Source: Treponema pectinovorum
GTDB taxonomy: Bacteria > Spirochaetota > Spirochaetia > Treponematales > Treponemataceae
Assembly: GCF_900497595.1 (NCBI RefSeq)
Contig: NZ_UFQO01000002.1
Location: forward strand, 124,001-188,000
Length of the DNA: 64,000 nt
Direction: 5' to 3'
Made by a program: the position numbers and the translations under genes. The notes below the pieces were generated by a model, which did no database searches, was not told the DNA's origin, and saw only the letters and a list, made by a program, of their open reading frames with translations. Shown in pieces: positions 1 through 8,926 of this stretch (positions within the stretch are counted from its first letter, which is position 1; every line of letters starts with the position of its first letter).

Positions 1-1785
1 TTCTTTTACAAAAGAGAGAACTTCCCTTGCAACTTCGTAATTTTCTGGATGAACCCAAGTGTTGTCGAGCGGATCGGAACTTTCTGCAATCTTTAAAAAT
101 CCAGCGCACTGCTCAAACGCTTTAGGACCAAGCCCCGGAACTTTTTTAAGATCTTCACGGCTTGTAATTTTTCCGTTTGCATCGCGATAGGCGACAATCT
201 TTTTTGCCGTAGAAAGATTTATTCCAGAAACATATTTTAAAAGCATATAAGAAGCTGTATTTAAATTTACGCCAACTTTGTTAACAACCGAACCAACAAC
301 TTCGTCTAACTGCTCTGCAAGTTTTTTCTGATTTACATCGTGCTGATACAAGCCAACACCTATCGATTTAGGATCGATTTTTACCAGTTCTGCCAAAGGG
401 TCTTGCAAACGCCTTCCCATAGAAATTGCACCACGAACCATAACATCCAAATCTGGGAACTCTTCCGTAGCAACAGGACTTGCTGAATAAACAGAAGCCC
501 CACTTTCGTCAACAACAGTGTATTGAACATCAGAGTCGGAATAATTTTCAGAAAGAACTTTAGAAACAATCGCCTGTACTTCTTGCGAGCCAGTGCCGTT
601 CCCCAAAGCTATAACTTGAATATCGTATTTGTCTATAGCATTATTTATCTGGTCGTAAGCATCTTGAGGATTTTGCTCCTGATAAATTTTAAAAAATCCA
701 AGATATTTTCCAGTTTCGTCCAAAGCAGCGCATTTTGTTCCGTTTCTGTAACCAGGGTCAACACCAAGAACACGGCTTCCTTTTATAGGCTGCGTCATAA
801 GAAGATTTTTTAAATTTTCAGAGAAAAGTTCAATCCCGTGATTGTCTGCACCGTCAGTTTCATCGCTTCTAATTTCTCTAAGAACAGCAGGCGAAAGCAG
901 ACGAACAAGTCCATCTTCAATCGCTTCTGAATGATACTTGTTTGAAATTTTAACCTTTTTTTGCAACAACAGAATTGCATCATCAACGCTAACATTTAAA
1001 CTTACACTCAAAGCACCTTCACGCTCTGCACGATTTATTGCAAGAATACGGTGTGGCTTAACCTGATTCAGCGGCTCTGAATAATCCCAATACATTTTGT
1101 AAACAGAAGTTTTTTCCGCAGTTTCGGCATCCTTACCTTCAGGAACAATTCCTTTAGTTTCAATAGTACCAGTAGCCATATACAAATCGTGGACAGCCGA
1201 GCGGTTGTCCGTATTTTGAGCAGTTCTTTCTGCAATAATATCTTTAGCGCCAGAAATCGCATCCATAGCAGACTCAACATTTAGAGCAGAATCTTCGTTG
1301 TCGGTTTTAATGAACTTTGCAGCTTCATCCTCAACCGCTTTTTCATCATTTTGCCCTTCAATAAAGTCCGCCAAAGGTTCAAGCCCTTTTTCAATTGCAA
1401 CCATACCGCGAGTTTTCTTTTTTTTCTTGAACGGAGCCCACAAATCTTCCAGTTCGGTAAGAGTTTTAGCTCCCATAACAGCGTTATAAAGGCTTTCGGT
1501 CAATTTATTTTGACCAAAAATTCCGCGCACAATTTCCAATCTGCGCTCTTCAAGATTTTTATAAGATTTAAATTTGTGGTCGCATTCGGCAACTTCAACT
1601 TCGTTAAGATTTTCGGTTTTTTCCTTGCGATAACGGCTAATAAAAGCAACCGTACAATCTTCGTTAATCAAACTGATTACAGCGCTCACCTGACTCACGC
1701 GGATATTCAATTCTTCCGCAATTCTTTTCATAATTTCCACTTCGTTAACAACGAGTGCGTCGATAGATTCCTGAGTAAATTCCAT
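1..1785 (-). CDS. tex: Tex-family RNA-binding transcription accessory protein, 3' end cut off by window edge
   Basis: 595 codons are present and the frame is still open at base 1, so the C-terminus (the S1 RNA-binding domain in this family) lies outside the window. The N-terminus reads MEFTQESIDALVVNEVEIMK, followed by the helical Tex_N region with FISRYRKEKTEN (family core motif). The YqgF/RNase H-like domain starts near GSRVLGVDPGYRNGTKCA, and the helix-hairpin-helix part near YVSGINLSTAKKIVAYR and VPGLGPKAFEQCAGFL. Tex is a highly conserved nucleic-acid-binding protein that affects transcription; its exact role is unsettled. The ATG at 1785 is chosen because the family N-terminus begins there. 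It has no Shine-Dalgarno, but a -10-like TAGAAT lies 8 nt upstream, so the mRNA may be leaderless. Identification is firm from family motifs. Confidence 0.95.
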   Translation of the reverse strand, partial: MEFTQESIDALVVNEVEIMKRIAEELNIRVSQVSAVISLINEDCTVAFISRYRKEKTENLNEVEVAECDHKFKSYKNLEERRLEIVRGIFGQNKLTESLYNAVMGAKTLTELEDLWAPFKKKKKTRGMVAIEKGLEPLADFIEGQNDEKAVEDEAAKFIKTDNEDSALNVESAMDAISGAKDIIAERTAQNTDNRSAVHDLYMATGTIETKGIVPEGKDAETAEKTSVYKMYWDYSEPLNQVKPHRILAINRAEREGALSVSLNVSVDDAILLLQKKVKISNKYHSEAIEDGLVRLLSPAVLREIRSDETDGADNHGIELFSENLKNLLMTQPIKGSRVLGVDPGYRNGTKCAALDETGKYLGFFKIYQEQNPQDAYDQINNAIDKYDIQVIALGNGTGSQEVQAIVSKVLSENYSDSDVQYTVVDESGASVYSASPVATEEFPDLDVMVRGAISMGRRLQDPLAELVKIDPKSIGVGLYQHDVNQKKLAEQLDEVVGSVVNKVGVNLNTASYMLLKYVSGINLSTAKKIVAYRDANGKITSREDLKKVPGLGPKAFEQCAGFLKIAESSDPLDNTWVHPENYEVAREVLSFVKE

Positions 1786-1793
1786 AGGCACCC

Positions 1794-1822
1794 ATTCTAC
1801 AAAAAAAAGCAGGCGTGTTCAA
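1794..1822 (-). promoter_or_regulatory. Putative sigma-70 promoter of tex, almost no 5' leader
   Basis: On the minus strand TTGAAC (1822-1817) and TAGAAT (1799-1794) are separated by 17 bp. The -10 ends 8 nt before the tex ATG, so transcription would begin within about 1-3 nt of the start codon. No purine-rich ribosome-binding site lies between. Inferred from sequence only. Confidence 0.5.
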
Positions 1823-1843
1823 ATAAAAAAACTTGTTTTAAGA

Positions 1844-1960
1844 TGGGCGCTCCGGCTTTGCCGTCGTGTGCTGCACGGTTCCGCTGCCGCTCCATTCGAC
1901 GCAAATGCTAAGAGCGCATTTGCTTACGAACGCTTCGCGCCGTTCCGCCCACTAGCGCAG
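1844..1960. repeat. Intergenic GC-rich repeat-like element between tex and pnt
   Basis: GC-rich block in an AT-rich intergenic region, bounded by GGGCG and CGCCC. It shares phrases with the other intergenic elements in this window, for example CGGCTTTGCCG and GGTTCCGCT...CGCTCCATTCG. It contains no credible gene. Membership of the mosaic family is an inference from these shared short phrases. Confidence 0.5.
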
Positions 1961-2022
1961 ATAAAACAAAATAATATTTTTAAATTTCAATAATTTTCAT
2001 TAAGCACCATTTGCCTAATTCT

Positions 2023-2052
2023 TTGTTCAGATTTAAAATCTACTAATAGAAT
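2023..2052 (+). promoter_or_regulatory. Putative promoter of the pnt-adhE operon
   Basis: TTGTTC at 2023-2028 and TAGAAT at 2047-2052 with an 18-bp spacer, about 20 nt upstream of the pntA1 start, which has its own GGGAG ribosome-binding site. The -35 match is weak. Confidence 0.4.
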
Positions 2053-2071
2053 TTTTTTAATGGGAGAACTT

Positions 2072-3199
2072 ATGAAAAAAGTCTTGATTTGCAAAGAAAA
2101 GGACGAAAAAGAAACTCGTGTCGCCCTTATTCCCGATGACGTAAAAAAACTTGTGCCGCTAGGTTTTGAAATAAAAATCGTATCTGGAGCTGGAAAAAAA
2201 AGTGGTTTTTCAGACGATGCATATAAAAATGCAGGAGCAGCAATCGTAACAAACGAAGAAGCCGCATACGAAGATTCAGATATCATCGTGCGCATAATGA
2301 AGCCCGAAAGTCTTAACGGCATAAAAAAAGACACTCTTCATTTGAGTTATATGGACCCTTTTAATAACAAAGAACTATTGCACGATTTTGCAGAAAAAGG
2401 AATTCAAGCAGTAAGTTTGGAGATGATTCCTAGAACAACGCTCGCACAAAAAATGGACGTTCAGTCTTCTCAAACTTCACTCGCAGGTTATGTTGCAGTA
2501 TTAAATGCAGCTGCTCACCTTCCTAAAGCGCTTCCAATGATGGTAACTCCAGCAGGAACGATAAATCCTGCAAGAATTTTCATAATTGGTGTTGGCGTTG
2601 CAGGCTTACAGGCAATCGCGACCGCAAAACGACTCGGTGCAAGAGTAGACGCTTTTGACACTCGTCCAGTTGTAGAAGAACAAGTAAAATCTTTAGGTGC
2701 AAATTTCGTAAAGATTGATTTGGGTCAAATGGGTCAAACCGAACAAGGTTACGCAAAAGAACTGACTCCAGAACAAATTGCAATGCAAAAAGAAGCACAG
2801 GCAAAAGTTTGCGAAAAAGCAAACATCGTAATAACAACTGCAAAAGTTTTTGGAAGAAAAGCACCTCTCTTAATCGAAAAAAATGTAATAGAACGCATGA
2901 TGAGTGGTTCAATAATTGTCGATATGGCTTGCTCAACTGGTGGAAACGTAGAAGGGTCTAAACTTTTTGAAAATGTTGTTACACCAAACGGAGTTACCAT
3001 AATGTCTGGCGATTTGCTCGAAAGACAAGTTCCTTACGACGCTTCCAAAATGTTCTCCGGAAACATAACAGCGTTCCTCACTCATTTTTACAACAAAGAA
3101 GAAAAGGAATTAAAAGTAAACATCGAAGATGAAATAATGAAAGGTTGTCTTTTAACAAAAGACGGTGCAATCATTCATCCTAGATTTAAAGAAAATTAA
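2072..3199 (+). CDS. pntA: NAD(P) transhydrogenase subunit alpha part 1 (NAD(H)-binding domain I)
   Basis: 375 aa. This is the soluble NAD(H)-binding domain I of proton-translocating transhydrogenase, with the AlaDH/PNT fold. Visible markers are the N-terminal KEKDEKETRVALIPDDVKKL, the substrate-side SLEMIPRTTLAQKMDVQSSQ loop near residue 120, the Rossmann segment IIGVGVAGLQAIATAKRLGA near 170, and DMACSTGGNVEGS near 290. An earlier in-frame ATG at 2060 exists, but the ATG at 2072 is preferred because GGGAG precedes it and the family starts MKKVLI. The alpha subunit is split into two genes, as in many bacteria outside the enterics. The enzyme uses the proton-motive force to exchange reducing power between NADH and NADP. 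It heads a four-gene operon with the other two Pnt subunits and adhE. Confidence 0.96.
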   Translation: MKKVLICKEKDEKETRVALIPDDVKKLVPLGFEIKIVSGAGKKSGFSDDAYKNAGAAIVTNEEAAYEDSDIIVRIMKPESLNGIKKDTLHLSYMDPFNNKELLHDFAEKGIQAVSLEMIPRTTLAQKMDVQSSQTSLAGYVAVLNAAAHLPKALPMMVTPAGTINPARIFIIGVGVAGLQAIATAKRLGARVDAFDTRPVVEEQVKSLGANFVKIDLGQMGQTEQGYAKELTPEQIAMQKEAQAKVCEKANIVITTAKVFGRKAPLLIEKNVIERMMSGSIIVDMACSTGGNVEGSKLFENVVTPNGVTIMSGDLLERQVPYDASKMFSGNITAFLTHFYNKEEKELKVNIEDEIMKGCLLTKDGAIIHPRFKEN

Positions 3200-3235
3200 T
3201 ATTAAAAGAAAAATTTTATAATTGGAGTTAATCGT

Positions 3236-3538
3236 ATGGATATAATGCTTATTTTTGTTTTTGTAATTGCAGCGTTTTTAGGTCTTGAACTCATAGCAAA
3301 AGTTCCAAGTCAGCTGCACACACCATTGATGTCTGGAACAAACGCAATCTCTGGAATCACTGTTGTAGGTGCAATCAGCATAACAGCAGTCGCAGTAAAA
3401 ACAGGCGGAAAGCTTGGTGCAATTCTTGGATTTTTGGCGATAGTTTTTGCAACTATAAACGTTATCGGCGGATATATGGTAACGGACAGAATGCTTGGAA
3501 TGTTCAAAAAGAAAGACGACTCAAAGGCAGGTAAATAA
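3236..3538 (+). CDS. pntAB: NAD(P) transhydrogenase subunit alpha part 2 (membrane)
   Basis: 100 aa, the small membrane part of the alpha subunit (first half of domain II). It has an N-terminal hydrophobic helix (IFVFVIAAFLGLELIAKV), the conserved QLHTPLMSGTNAISGI motif near residue 30, and two further helices. GGAG lies 8 nt upstream of the ATG. It follows pntA1 by 36 bp, and pntB starts 2 bp after its stop, so the three subunits are one transcript and stoichiometry is likely maintained by translational coupling. Length and motif are typical for the separate PntAB polypeptide. Confidence 0.95.
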   Translation: MDIMLIFVFVIAAFLGLELIAKVPSQLHTPLMSGTNAISGITVVGAISITAVAVKTGGKLGAILGFLAIVFATINVIGGYMVTDRMLGMFKKKDDSKAGK

Positions 3539-3540
3539 AC

Positions 3541-4962
3541 ATGAGTGATATTTTAATCAAAATTCTTTACATGATTTCGTGTATCTTTTTTATACGCGGA
3601 ATAAAACTTTTGGGTAAAACAGCAACAGCAAAAAAAGGAAATCTATATTCGTCTGTTGGTATGCTCATAGCAGTTGTAACCGTCCTTGCAGAAAATAAAG
3701 TTTTAGGTTCTTGGAATTCACAGCCTCTTTTAAATGGCTACCTTTGGATTGCAGTAGCAGTTTTAGTGGGAACTATAATCGGTGCAATCTGGGCAAAGCG
3801 AGTGCAAATGACGCAGATGCCAGAACTCGTAGCACTTTTAAACGGTTTTGGTGGTCTTTCTTCATTTCTGGTTGCAATAACCCAATACATCGCAGAACAA
3901 AAAGGTGATTATTTCACTTCAGTTTCGTTGGGACTCACAATAGCAATCGGTGCGGTGGCCTTTACTGGCTCTTTAGTTGCATGGGGAAAACTAAGCGGAA
4001 AACTCTTTAAGAAAAACATAGCGATTCCTGCAAAAAATGCTATAAACGCTTTGTTGTGCATCGTTGGACTGGTTTCGATATTCGCTTATTCATTTTTTAC
4101 AAGTTCAAATTCGCTTGGTTTAGAAAACATAGAATTTTTGGGAATCGTCATTTCATCGGCAGCATTTTTAATACTTGGTTTTACGATGGTAATACCAATC
4201 GGTGGTGGCGATATGCCTGTAATAATTTCGTTCTTGAATGCACTTTCTGGTCTTGCGGCAGCCTTTGCAGGATTTGCAATCAACAATACGGTATTGGTAG
4301 TTTCTGGCTGCTTAGTAGGAGCGTCGGGTCTCATTTTAACCTTGATAATGTGCAAAGCGATGAACCGAACATTTACAAGTCTGTTGTTCAAAAGTTTTGG
4401 TGCAACTAAGAAGAAAAACGCAGGTCCTGCAAAAGAACCAAAAGCACTTTCTGTAGAAGACGCTTATATGATTTTGGAAGCAGCAAAAAATGTTGTAATT
4501 GTTCCAGGATATGGAATGGCCGTTGCGCAAGCGCAGCACGCGGTAAAAGAATTGTGCGATAAACTCGAAGCAAATGGAGCAGAAGTCAATTTTGCAATTC
4601 ATCCTGTTGCAGGTCGTATGCCGGGACACATGAACGTACTACTTGCAGAAGCAAACGTTCCTTATGAGCAATTAAAAACAAGCGATGAATTAAATCCTCA
4701 GATGAAAAACGTAGATGTTGCAATCATAATTGGAGCAAACGACGTAGTAAATCCAGACGCAATAAACGATGAATCAAGCCCTCTTTATGGAATGCCTATC
4801 GTAAATGCTTTTGAAGCGCGCACGGTCTTTGTTTTAAAGCGCGGTAAAGGGACAGGTTTTTCTGGAGTAGAAAATCCGCTCTTTACAAACGACAACACCG
4901 TTATGATTTATGGCGACGCAAAACAGACAATAACGCAGATGGTTGCGGAATTTGAAAATTAA
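3541..4962 (+). CDS. pntB: NAD(P) transhydrogenase subunit beta
   Basis: 473 aa. The N-terminal two thirds are about nine membrane helices (rest of domain II, the proton channel). The C-terminal third is the NADP(H)-binding domain III, with VIVPGYGMAVAQAQHAVKEL near residue 320, HPVAGRMPGHMNVLLAEANV near 355, IIGANDVVNPDA near 400 and the end motif VFVLKRGKGTGFSGVENPLF. The length fits the family. The gene starts 2 bp after the pntA2 stop and is followed by adhE after 35 bp without a terminator. The C-terminal domain appears intact, so the complex should be functional. Confidence 0.96.
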   Translation: MSDILIKILYMISCIFFIRGIKLLGKTATAKKGNLYSSVGMLIAVVTVLAENKVLGSWNSQPLLNGYLWIAVAVLVGTIIGAIWAKRVQMTQMPELVALLNGFGGLSSFLVAITQYIAEQKGDYFTSVSLGLTIAIGAVAFTGSLVAWGKLSGKLFKKNIAIPAKNAINALLCIVGLVSIFAYSFFTSSNSLGLENIEFLGIVISSAAFLILGFTMVIPIGGGDMPVIISFLNALSGLAAAFAGFAINNTVLVVSGCLVGASGLILTLIMCKAMNRTFTSLLFKSFGATKKKNAGPAKEPKALSVEDAYMILEAAKNVVIVPGYGMAVAQAQHAVKELCDKLEANGAEVNFAIHPVAGRMPGHMNVLLAEANVPYEQLKTSDELNPQMKNVDVAIIIGANDVVNPDAINDESSPLYGMPIVNAFEARTVFVLKRGKGTGFSGVENPLFTNDNTVMIYGDAKQTITQMVAEFEN

Positions 4963-4997
4963 AATTTAAAAGAAAAATACTATTTAGGGAGATTTAT

Positions 4998-7613
4998 ATG
5001 GCAGAAAAATTGAGCGAACCACAAAAAGAAATCAATTCGCTTGTAGAAAAAGCGTTGGTTGCTTTAAATGAATTTTCTGATTTTAATCAGGAGAAAATCG
5101 ATTACATCGTAGCAAAAGCAAGTGTTGCAGCCTTAGACAAACACGGCTATCTTGCAAAATTGGCAGTAGACGAAACAAAGCGTGGAGTATTTGAAGACAA
5201 GGCAACAAAAAATCTTTTTGCCTGTGAATATGTAGTCAACAATATGCGCCACCTAAAAACCGTTGGAATTGTAGAAGACGATGATGTTACAGGCATAATA
5301 AAAATTGCAGAACCTGTAGGAGTTGTTGCAGGCTTAACACCAGTTACAAATCCGACATCAACGGCAATATTTAAATCTTTAATCTGCTTAAAGACTCGAA
5401 ATCCAATAATATTTTCGTTCCATCCAAGCGCAATCAAATGTTCAATCGAAGCAGCAAAAATCGTTTACGAAGCAGCGATTGCAGCAGGCGCACCAAAAAA
5501 CTGCATTCAGTGGATAGAAGAACCATCAATGGAAAAAACTTCGCTTTTGATGAACCATAACGACGTTGCAACAATTTTGGCTACTGGTGGAAACGCAATG
5601 GTCAAAGCCGCATATTCCTGCGGAAAGCCAGCCTTGGGAGTTGGAGCAGGCAACGTTCCAGCGTATATCGAAAAAACTTGCAATTTAAGACAAGCCGTAA
5701 ACGATATAGTAATGTCAAAATCTTTTGACAACGGAATGGTTTGCGCTTCTGAACAGACTGCAATAATCGATAAAGAAATTTACACGAGTGCAGTGAATCT
5801 CTTTAAAGAATACAGAGCCTATCTGGCAACCGAAGAACAAAAGAAAAAACTCGAAAAATATATGTTTGGAGTAACAACAGATCCAACAGTTGCAAAGTTA
5901 AACCCAGACATAGTCGGAATGAAAGCCGAAGTTTTGGCAAAAAATGCAGGGTTTTCAATCCCAGAAGGAACCACTGCAATCCTCGTAGAATGCAAGGATG
6001 TTTGCGAAGAAGAATGTTTAACGAGAGAAAAGCTTAGCCCTGTTCTTGCACTTGTAAAAGCAAAAGACACAGAAGACGGACTAAAAAAAGCAGAAAAATC
6101 AGTTAGGTTCAACGGATTAGGACACTCGGCTGCGATTCACACTCAGGATAAAAAACTTGCAGAACGATTTGGCGATCTCGTGCCAGCAATCAGAATAATT
6201 TGGAACAGCCCTTCAACTTTTGGCGGAATAGGAAACATCTACAATTCATTTATTCCTTCATTAACTTTAGGCTGCGGTTCTTATGGAAAAAACTCCACAG
6301 ACGACAATGTCAGTGCTGTAAATCTCTTAAACATAAAAAAATTGGGGCGAAGAAGAAACAATATGCAATGGTTTAAAATTCCTGCAAAAATTTATTTTGA
6401 ACGCGATTCAATCGAATACTTACATCAAATGCACGACATGCACAAAACAATAATCGTAACTGATCGCTCAATGGTAGAACTCGGCTATGTAGACAAGATA
6501 ACAGACCAGTTAAAATTGCGCCGTGAACCTGTTCAATATCAGCTGTTTTGCGATGTAGAAAGCGACCCTTCAATTCAAACTGTACGCAAAGGCGTAGAAT
6601 TGATGAGAAGTTTTCAACCAGATACGATAATCGCTTTGGGTGGTGGTTCAGCAATGGACTGTGCAAAGGGAATTTGGCTGTTCTACGAAAATCCAGAAGT
6701 AGATTTTAACGACTTAAAGCAAAAGTTTATGGATATAAGAAAACGCGCATTCCGCTATCCATCTTTAGGAAAAAAAGCAAGTTTAGTCTGCATTCCAACA
6801 ACATCTGGAACAGGTTCAGAAGTTACACCATTTGCAGTAATTTCCGATAGAGTAGAACAAAAAAAGTATCCATTAACCGACTATTCTCTTACACCAACAG
6901 TTGCAATAATCGACCCGGCATTTGTAATGAGTCTGCCACAAAAAATAGTTGCCGACACAGGAATGGACGTTTTAACGCATGCGACAGAAGCCTATGTTTC
7001 AACACTTGCAAACGATTTTACAGACGGACTTTGTATACAAGCGATAAAAATGGTATTTGCTTATCTTGAACGCTCATACAAAAACGGTGCAAGCGACCCA
7101 GAAGCCAAAGAAAAAATGCACAACGCATCTTGCTTGGCAGGAATGGCATTTGCAAACTCATTCTTGGGAATGAATCACTCGATGGCACATAAAATCGGTG
7201 CAGAATTCCATGTTCCACACGGAAGAACAAACGCAATACTTTTGCCGTTCACAATCCGCTACAACGGAACACAACCAACAAAACTTTCAACATGGCCAAA
7301 GTACAATTACTATCAGGCAGCAGAAAGATACGCAGAATTGGCACGACTTTTAAATCTTCCAGCAAAAACCACAGAAGAAGGCGTAGAATCTTACGCAAAA
7401 GCCTGCGGTGAACTCGGAAAGAAAGTTGGAATTCAGATGAATTTCAAAAGTCAAGGTATAGAAGAAAAAGCATGGATGGATTCATTGGACAAACTCGCAT
7501 TCTTAGCATACGAAGACCAGTGTTCCCCAGCAAATCCTAGAGTTCCAGTTGTGGAAGACATTAAAAACATAATGAAAGAAGCCTATTCAACAACAGAATT
7601 CCTAGAAAAATAA
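4998..7613 (+). CDS. adhE: Bifunctional acetaldehyde-CoA / alcohol dehydrogenase
   Basis: 871 aa, the normal AdhE size. The N-terminal half is an acylating aldehyde dehydrogenase with the catalytic Cys249 in FDNGMVCASEQTAI. The C-terminal half is an iron-type alcohol dehydrogenase with the nucleotide loop ALGGGSAMDCAKGI near residue 545 and metal-binding histidines in the GMNHSMAHKIGAEFHVPHG segment near 725. It converts acetyl-CoA to ethanol in two NADH-dependent steps, and AdhE proteins usually form long spirosome filaments. The start is supported by GGGAG upstream. It shares an operon with transhydrogenase, which suggests joint control of NADH and NADPH disposal during fermentation. No terminator is evident after it; a 155-bp repeat begins at the stop codon. 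Confidence 0.97.
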   Translation: MAEKLSEPQKEINSLVEKALVALNEFSDFNQEKIDYIVAKASVAALDKHGYLAKLAVDETKRGVFEDKATKNLFACEYVVNNMRHLKTVGIVEDDDVTGIIKIAEPVGVVAGLTPVTNPTSTAIFKSLICLKTRNPIIFSFHPSAIKCSIEAAKIVYEAAIAAGAPKNCIQWIEEPSMEKTSLLMNHNDVATILATGGNAMVKAAYSCGKPALGVGAGNVPAYIEKTCNLRQAVNDIVMSKSFDNGMVCASEQTAIIDKEIYTSAVNLFKEYRAYLATEEQKKKLEKYMFGVTTDPTVAKLNPDIVGMKAEVLAKNAGFSIPEGTTAILVECKDVCEEECLTREKLSPVLALVKAKDTEDGLKKAEKSVRFNGLGHSAAIHTQDKKLAERFGDLVPAIRIIWNSPSTFGGIGNIYNSFIPSLTLGCGSYGKNSTDDNVSAVNLLNIKKLGRRRNNMQWFKIPAKIYFERDSIEYLHQMHDMHKTIIVTDRSMVELGYVDKITDQLKLRREPVQYQLFCDVESDPSIQTVRKGVELMRSFQPDTIIALGGGSAMDCAKGIWLFYENPEVDFNDLKQKFMDIRKRAFRYPSLGKKASLVCIPTTSGTGSEVTPFAVISDRVEQKKYPLTDYSLTPTVAIIDPAFVMSLPQKIVADTGMDVLTHATEAYVSTLANDFTDGLCIQAIKMVFAYLERSYKNGASDPEAKEKMHNASCLAGMAFANSFLGMNHSMAHKIGAEFHVPHGRTNAILLPFTIRYNGTQPTKLSTWPKYNYYQAAERYAELARLLNLPAKTTEEGVESYAKACGELGKKVGIQMNFKSQGIEEKAWMDSLDKLAFLAYEDQCSPANPRVPVVEDIKNIMKEAYSTTEFLEK

Positions 7614-7768
7614 AAAAAGCCAGCCGGGTAGAAGGACGACATCCTTTTACTCGACCAGCTGTCCGCAGTTGCGCTTCGCTCCATCCAGCAAAAATGCTGG
7701 ACGCGTTGCGCTGCTACCATCTGGCGTAAGTTTTTTCGTAAAAATAAAACTTATTTTCTCGCCGTTTA
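7614..7768 (+). repeat. 155-bp direct repeat, copy A
   Basis: Nearly identical to 10144-10298 in the same orientation: I count about four substitutions and one single-base indel. Internal hairpins are GTAGAAGGA/TCCTTTTAC around 7627-7649 and CCAGCA/TGCTGG further on. Together the two copies enclose the three-lipoprotein operon. It contains no gene and starts exactly at the adhE stop. Confidence 0.9.
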
Positions 7769-7786
7769 AATTTTTGATAATTCACT

Positions 7787-8479
7787 TTATTTTTTCAAAC
7801 TTCTGTGAATCTTTTTAGGCATTGCACTTTCGCCACCGTCAGCACCATAATTTGAACGATATTTTCCAACAGGTAAATCAGTAATAGCGTTGTTATTACA
7901 CATCTTAGCAACTTCAACATAATCTGTTGTTGCAGTCTTTATAGCGTCAGCAGCAACATTTACAAGTGCACCAATAAGACCAAATCCTCCAACTTTAGCA
8001 TTAGAAGAAGTATCACAGATAAGAGTTGCATCGCGAACATAAAGCACTTCGTTAGTCTTAGTAGATTTAAACCTGTATTCAATTTCTACTGTAACAGCCG
8101 AACCAACGTATGATTTTGTCCACGATTTTATTATTGTAAATATACAAACATCAGCACCAAAAAGTTGTCTAAATTTTTTCAAATCGCCATCTATAAATCT
8201 TTCTGCATCGTAAGCACTTTCTCTCTGCATTACAGAATAGCAAGCGGCAGGAGGAAGAACATAATACCCAGCTTCTGCAATAGGAACATTCATTGTTGTG
8301 TAAAAAAAGTCTTTTGCTTCAACATTGCTCGTATTGTTTATAGGCGGCATTATCAACATAACTTGAGGTTTTTCGCTGTACATAGCTGCAAATTCAGCAG
8401 ATTTTGTTGTAGTTGCACAGGAATTTAACATAAAGGCAGCACATACTGCCGCAAAACAGATGATTATAGATTTTTTCAT
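7787..8479 (-). CDS. DUF799 / GNA1162-family lipoprotein
   Basis: 230 aa. Signal peptide with lipobox LNSC (lipidated Cys21). The mature part carries the MIMPPINNTSNVEAKDFFYTT and PAACYSVMQRESAYDAERF features typical of the DUF799 family, to which the Neisseria meningitidis vaccine-candidate lipoprotein GNA1162 belongs. It is the last gene of a three-gene operon; its ATG overlaps the stop of the preceding DUF4810 gene (TAATG), so translation is coupled. In Neisseria the same trio occurs in the same order. The role is unknown; an outer-membrane-anchored complex with the CsgG-like partner is plausible inference. Confidence 0.85.
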   Translation of the reverse strand: MKKSIIICFAAVCAAFMLNSCATTTKSAEFAAMYSEKPQVMLIMPPINNTSNVEAKDFFYTTMNVPIAEAGYYVLPPAACYSVMQRESAYDAERFIDGDLKKFRQLFGADVCIFTIIKSWTKSYVGSAVTVEIEYRFKSTKTNEVLYVRDATLICDTSSNAKVGGFGLIGALVNVAADAIKTATTDYVEVAKMCNNNAITDLPVGKYRSNYGADGGESAMPKKIHRSLKK

Positions 8480-8838
8480 TATTTAGCCCTCTTTAAAATA
8501 GCACCAACAAAAACTTCTGATTCAGGATAAAGTTCAATTTCCTTGGCAAGCATCGCTTTACCTTCTGTGGTTTTTCCAGATTGAATTAAGACAAACCCAT
8601 AGTCAGCATAAATTCCAGGAGGAACAACACCTCTAGTTTCATTTTGCTTTTTAATTAATTTGTCATAAGTCTTAATAAGAGTTTCAAGCGATTTTTTATC
8701 ATTATTTTTTACAAAATGATAGTAATCTTCCTGATAATCATACCAAGAATAGAGCTTTGTCGTACCGCAAGATGCAAAAAGTACGAGCGCTGTACCTAAA
8801 AGAAAAGCAAAAGCCATCTTCCCCAATTTTTTTTTCAT
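8479..8838 (-). CDS. DUF4810-family small lipoprotein
   Basis: 119 aa from the ATG at 8838. The upstream in-frame start at 8868 is rejected because AGGAGG sits just before 8838 and the signal peptide begins there. Lipobox FASC (Cys24), then the family core TTKLYSWYDYQEDYYHFVKN. The C-terminal half has a TPR-like stretch (PPGIYADYGFVLIQSGKTTEGKAMLAKEI). Middle gene of the CsgG-DUF4810-DUF799 operon. The family role is not established. Upstream at about 8850-8866 is a small palindrome, AGTTTGC-AAC-GCAAACT, which recurs before htpG. Confidence 0.85.
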   Translation of the reverse strand: MKKKLGKMAFAFLLGTALVLFASCGTTKLYSWYDYQEDYYHFVKNNDKKSLETLIKTYDKLIKKQNETRGVVPPGIYADYGFVLIQSGKTTEGKAMLAKEIELYPESEVFVGAILKRAK

Positions 8839-8926
8839 AATTCCTCCTAATAGAAGTTTGCAACGCAAACTTTAACTAAAAAATTATCTCTATGTTAAGA
8901 TTTATTTTGCGAGATTTTTGGCAACA

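Noticed and set aside
1351-1911. 186-codon plus-strand frame
   Set aside because: Antisense to tex, whose family motifs are continuous on the other strand.
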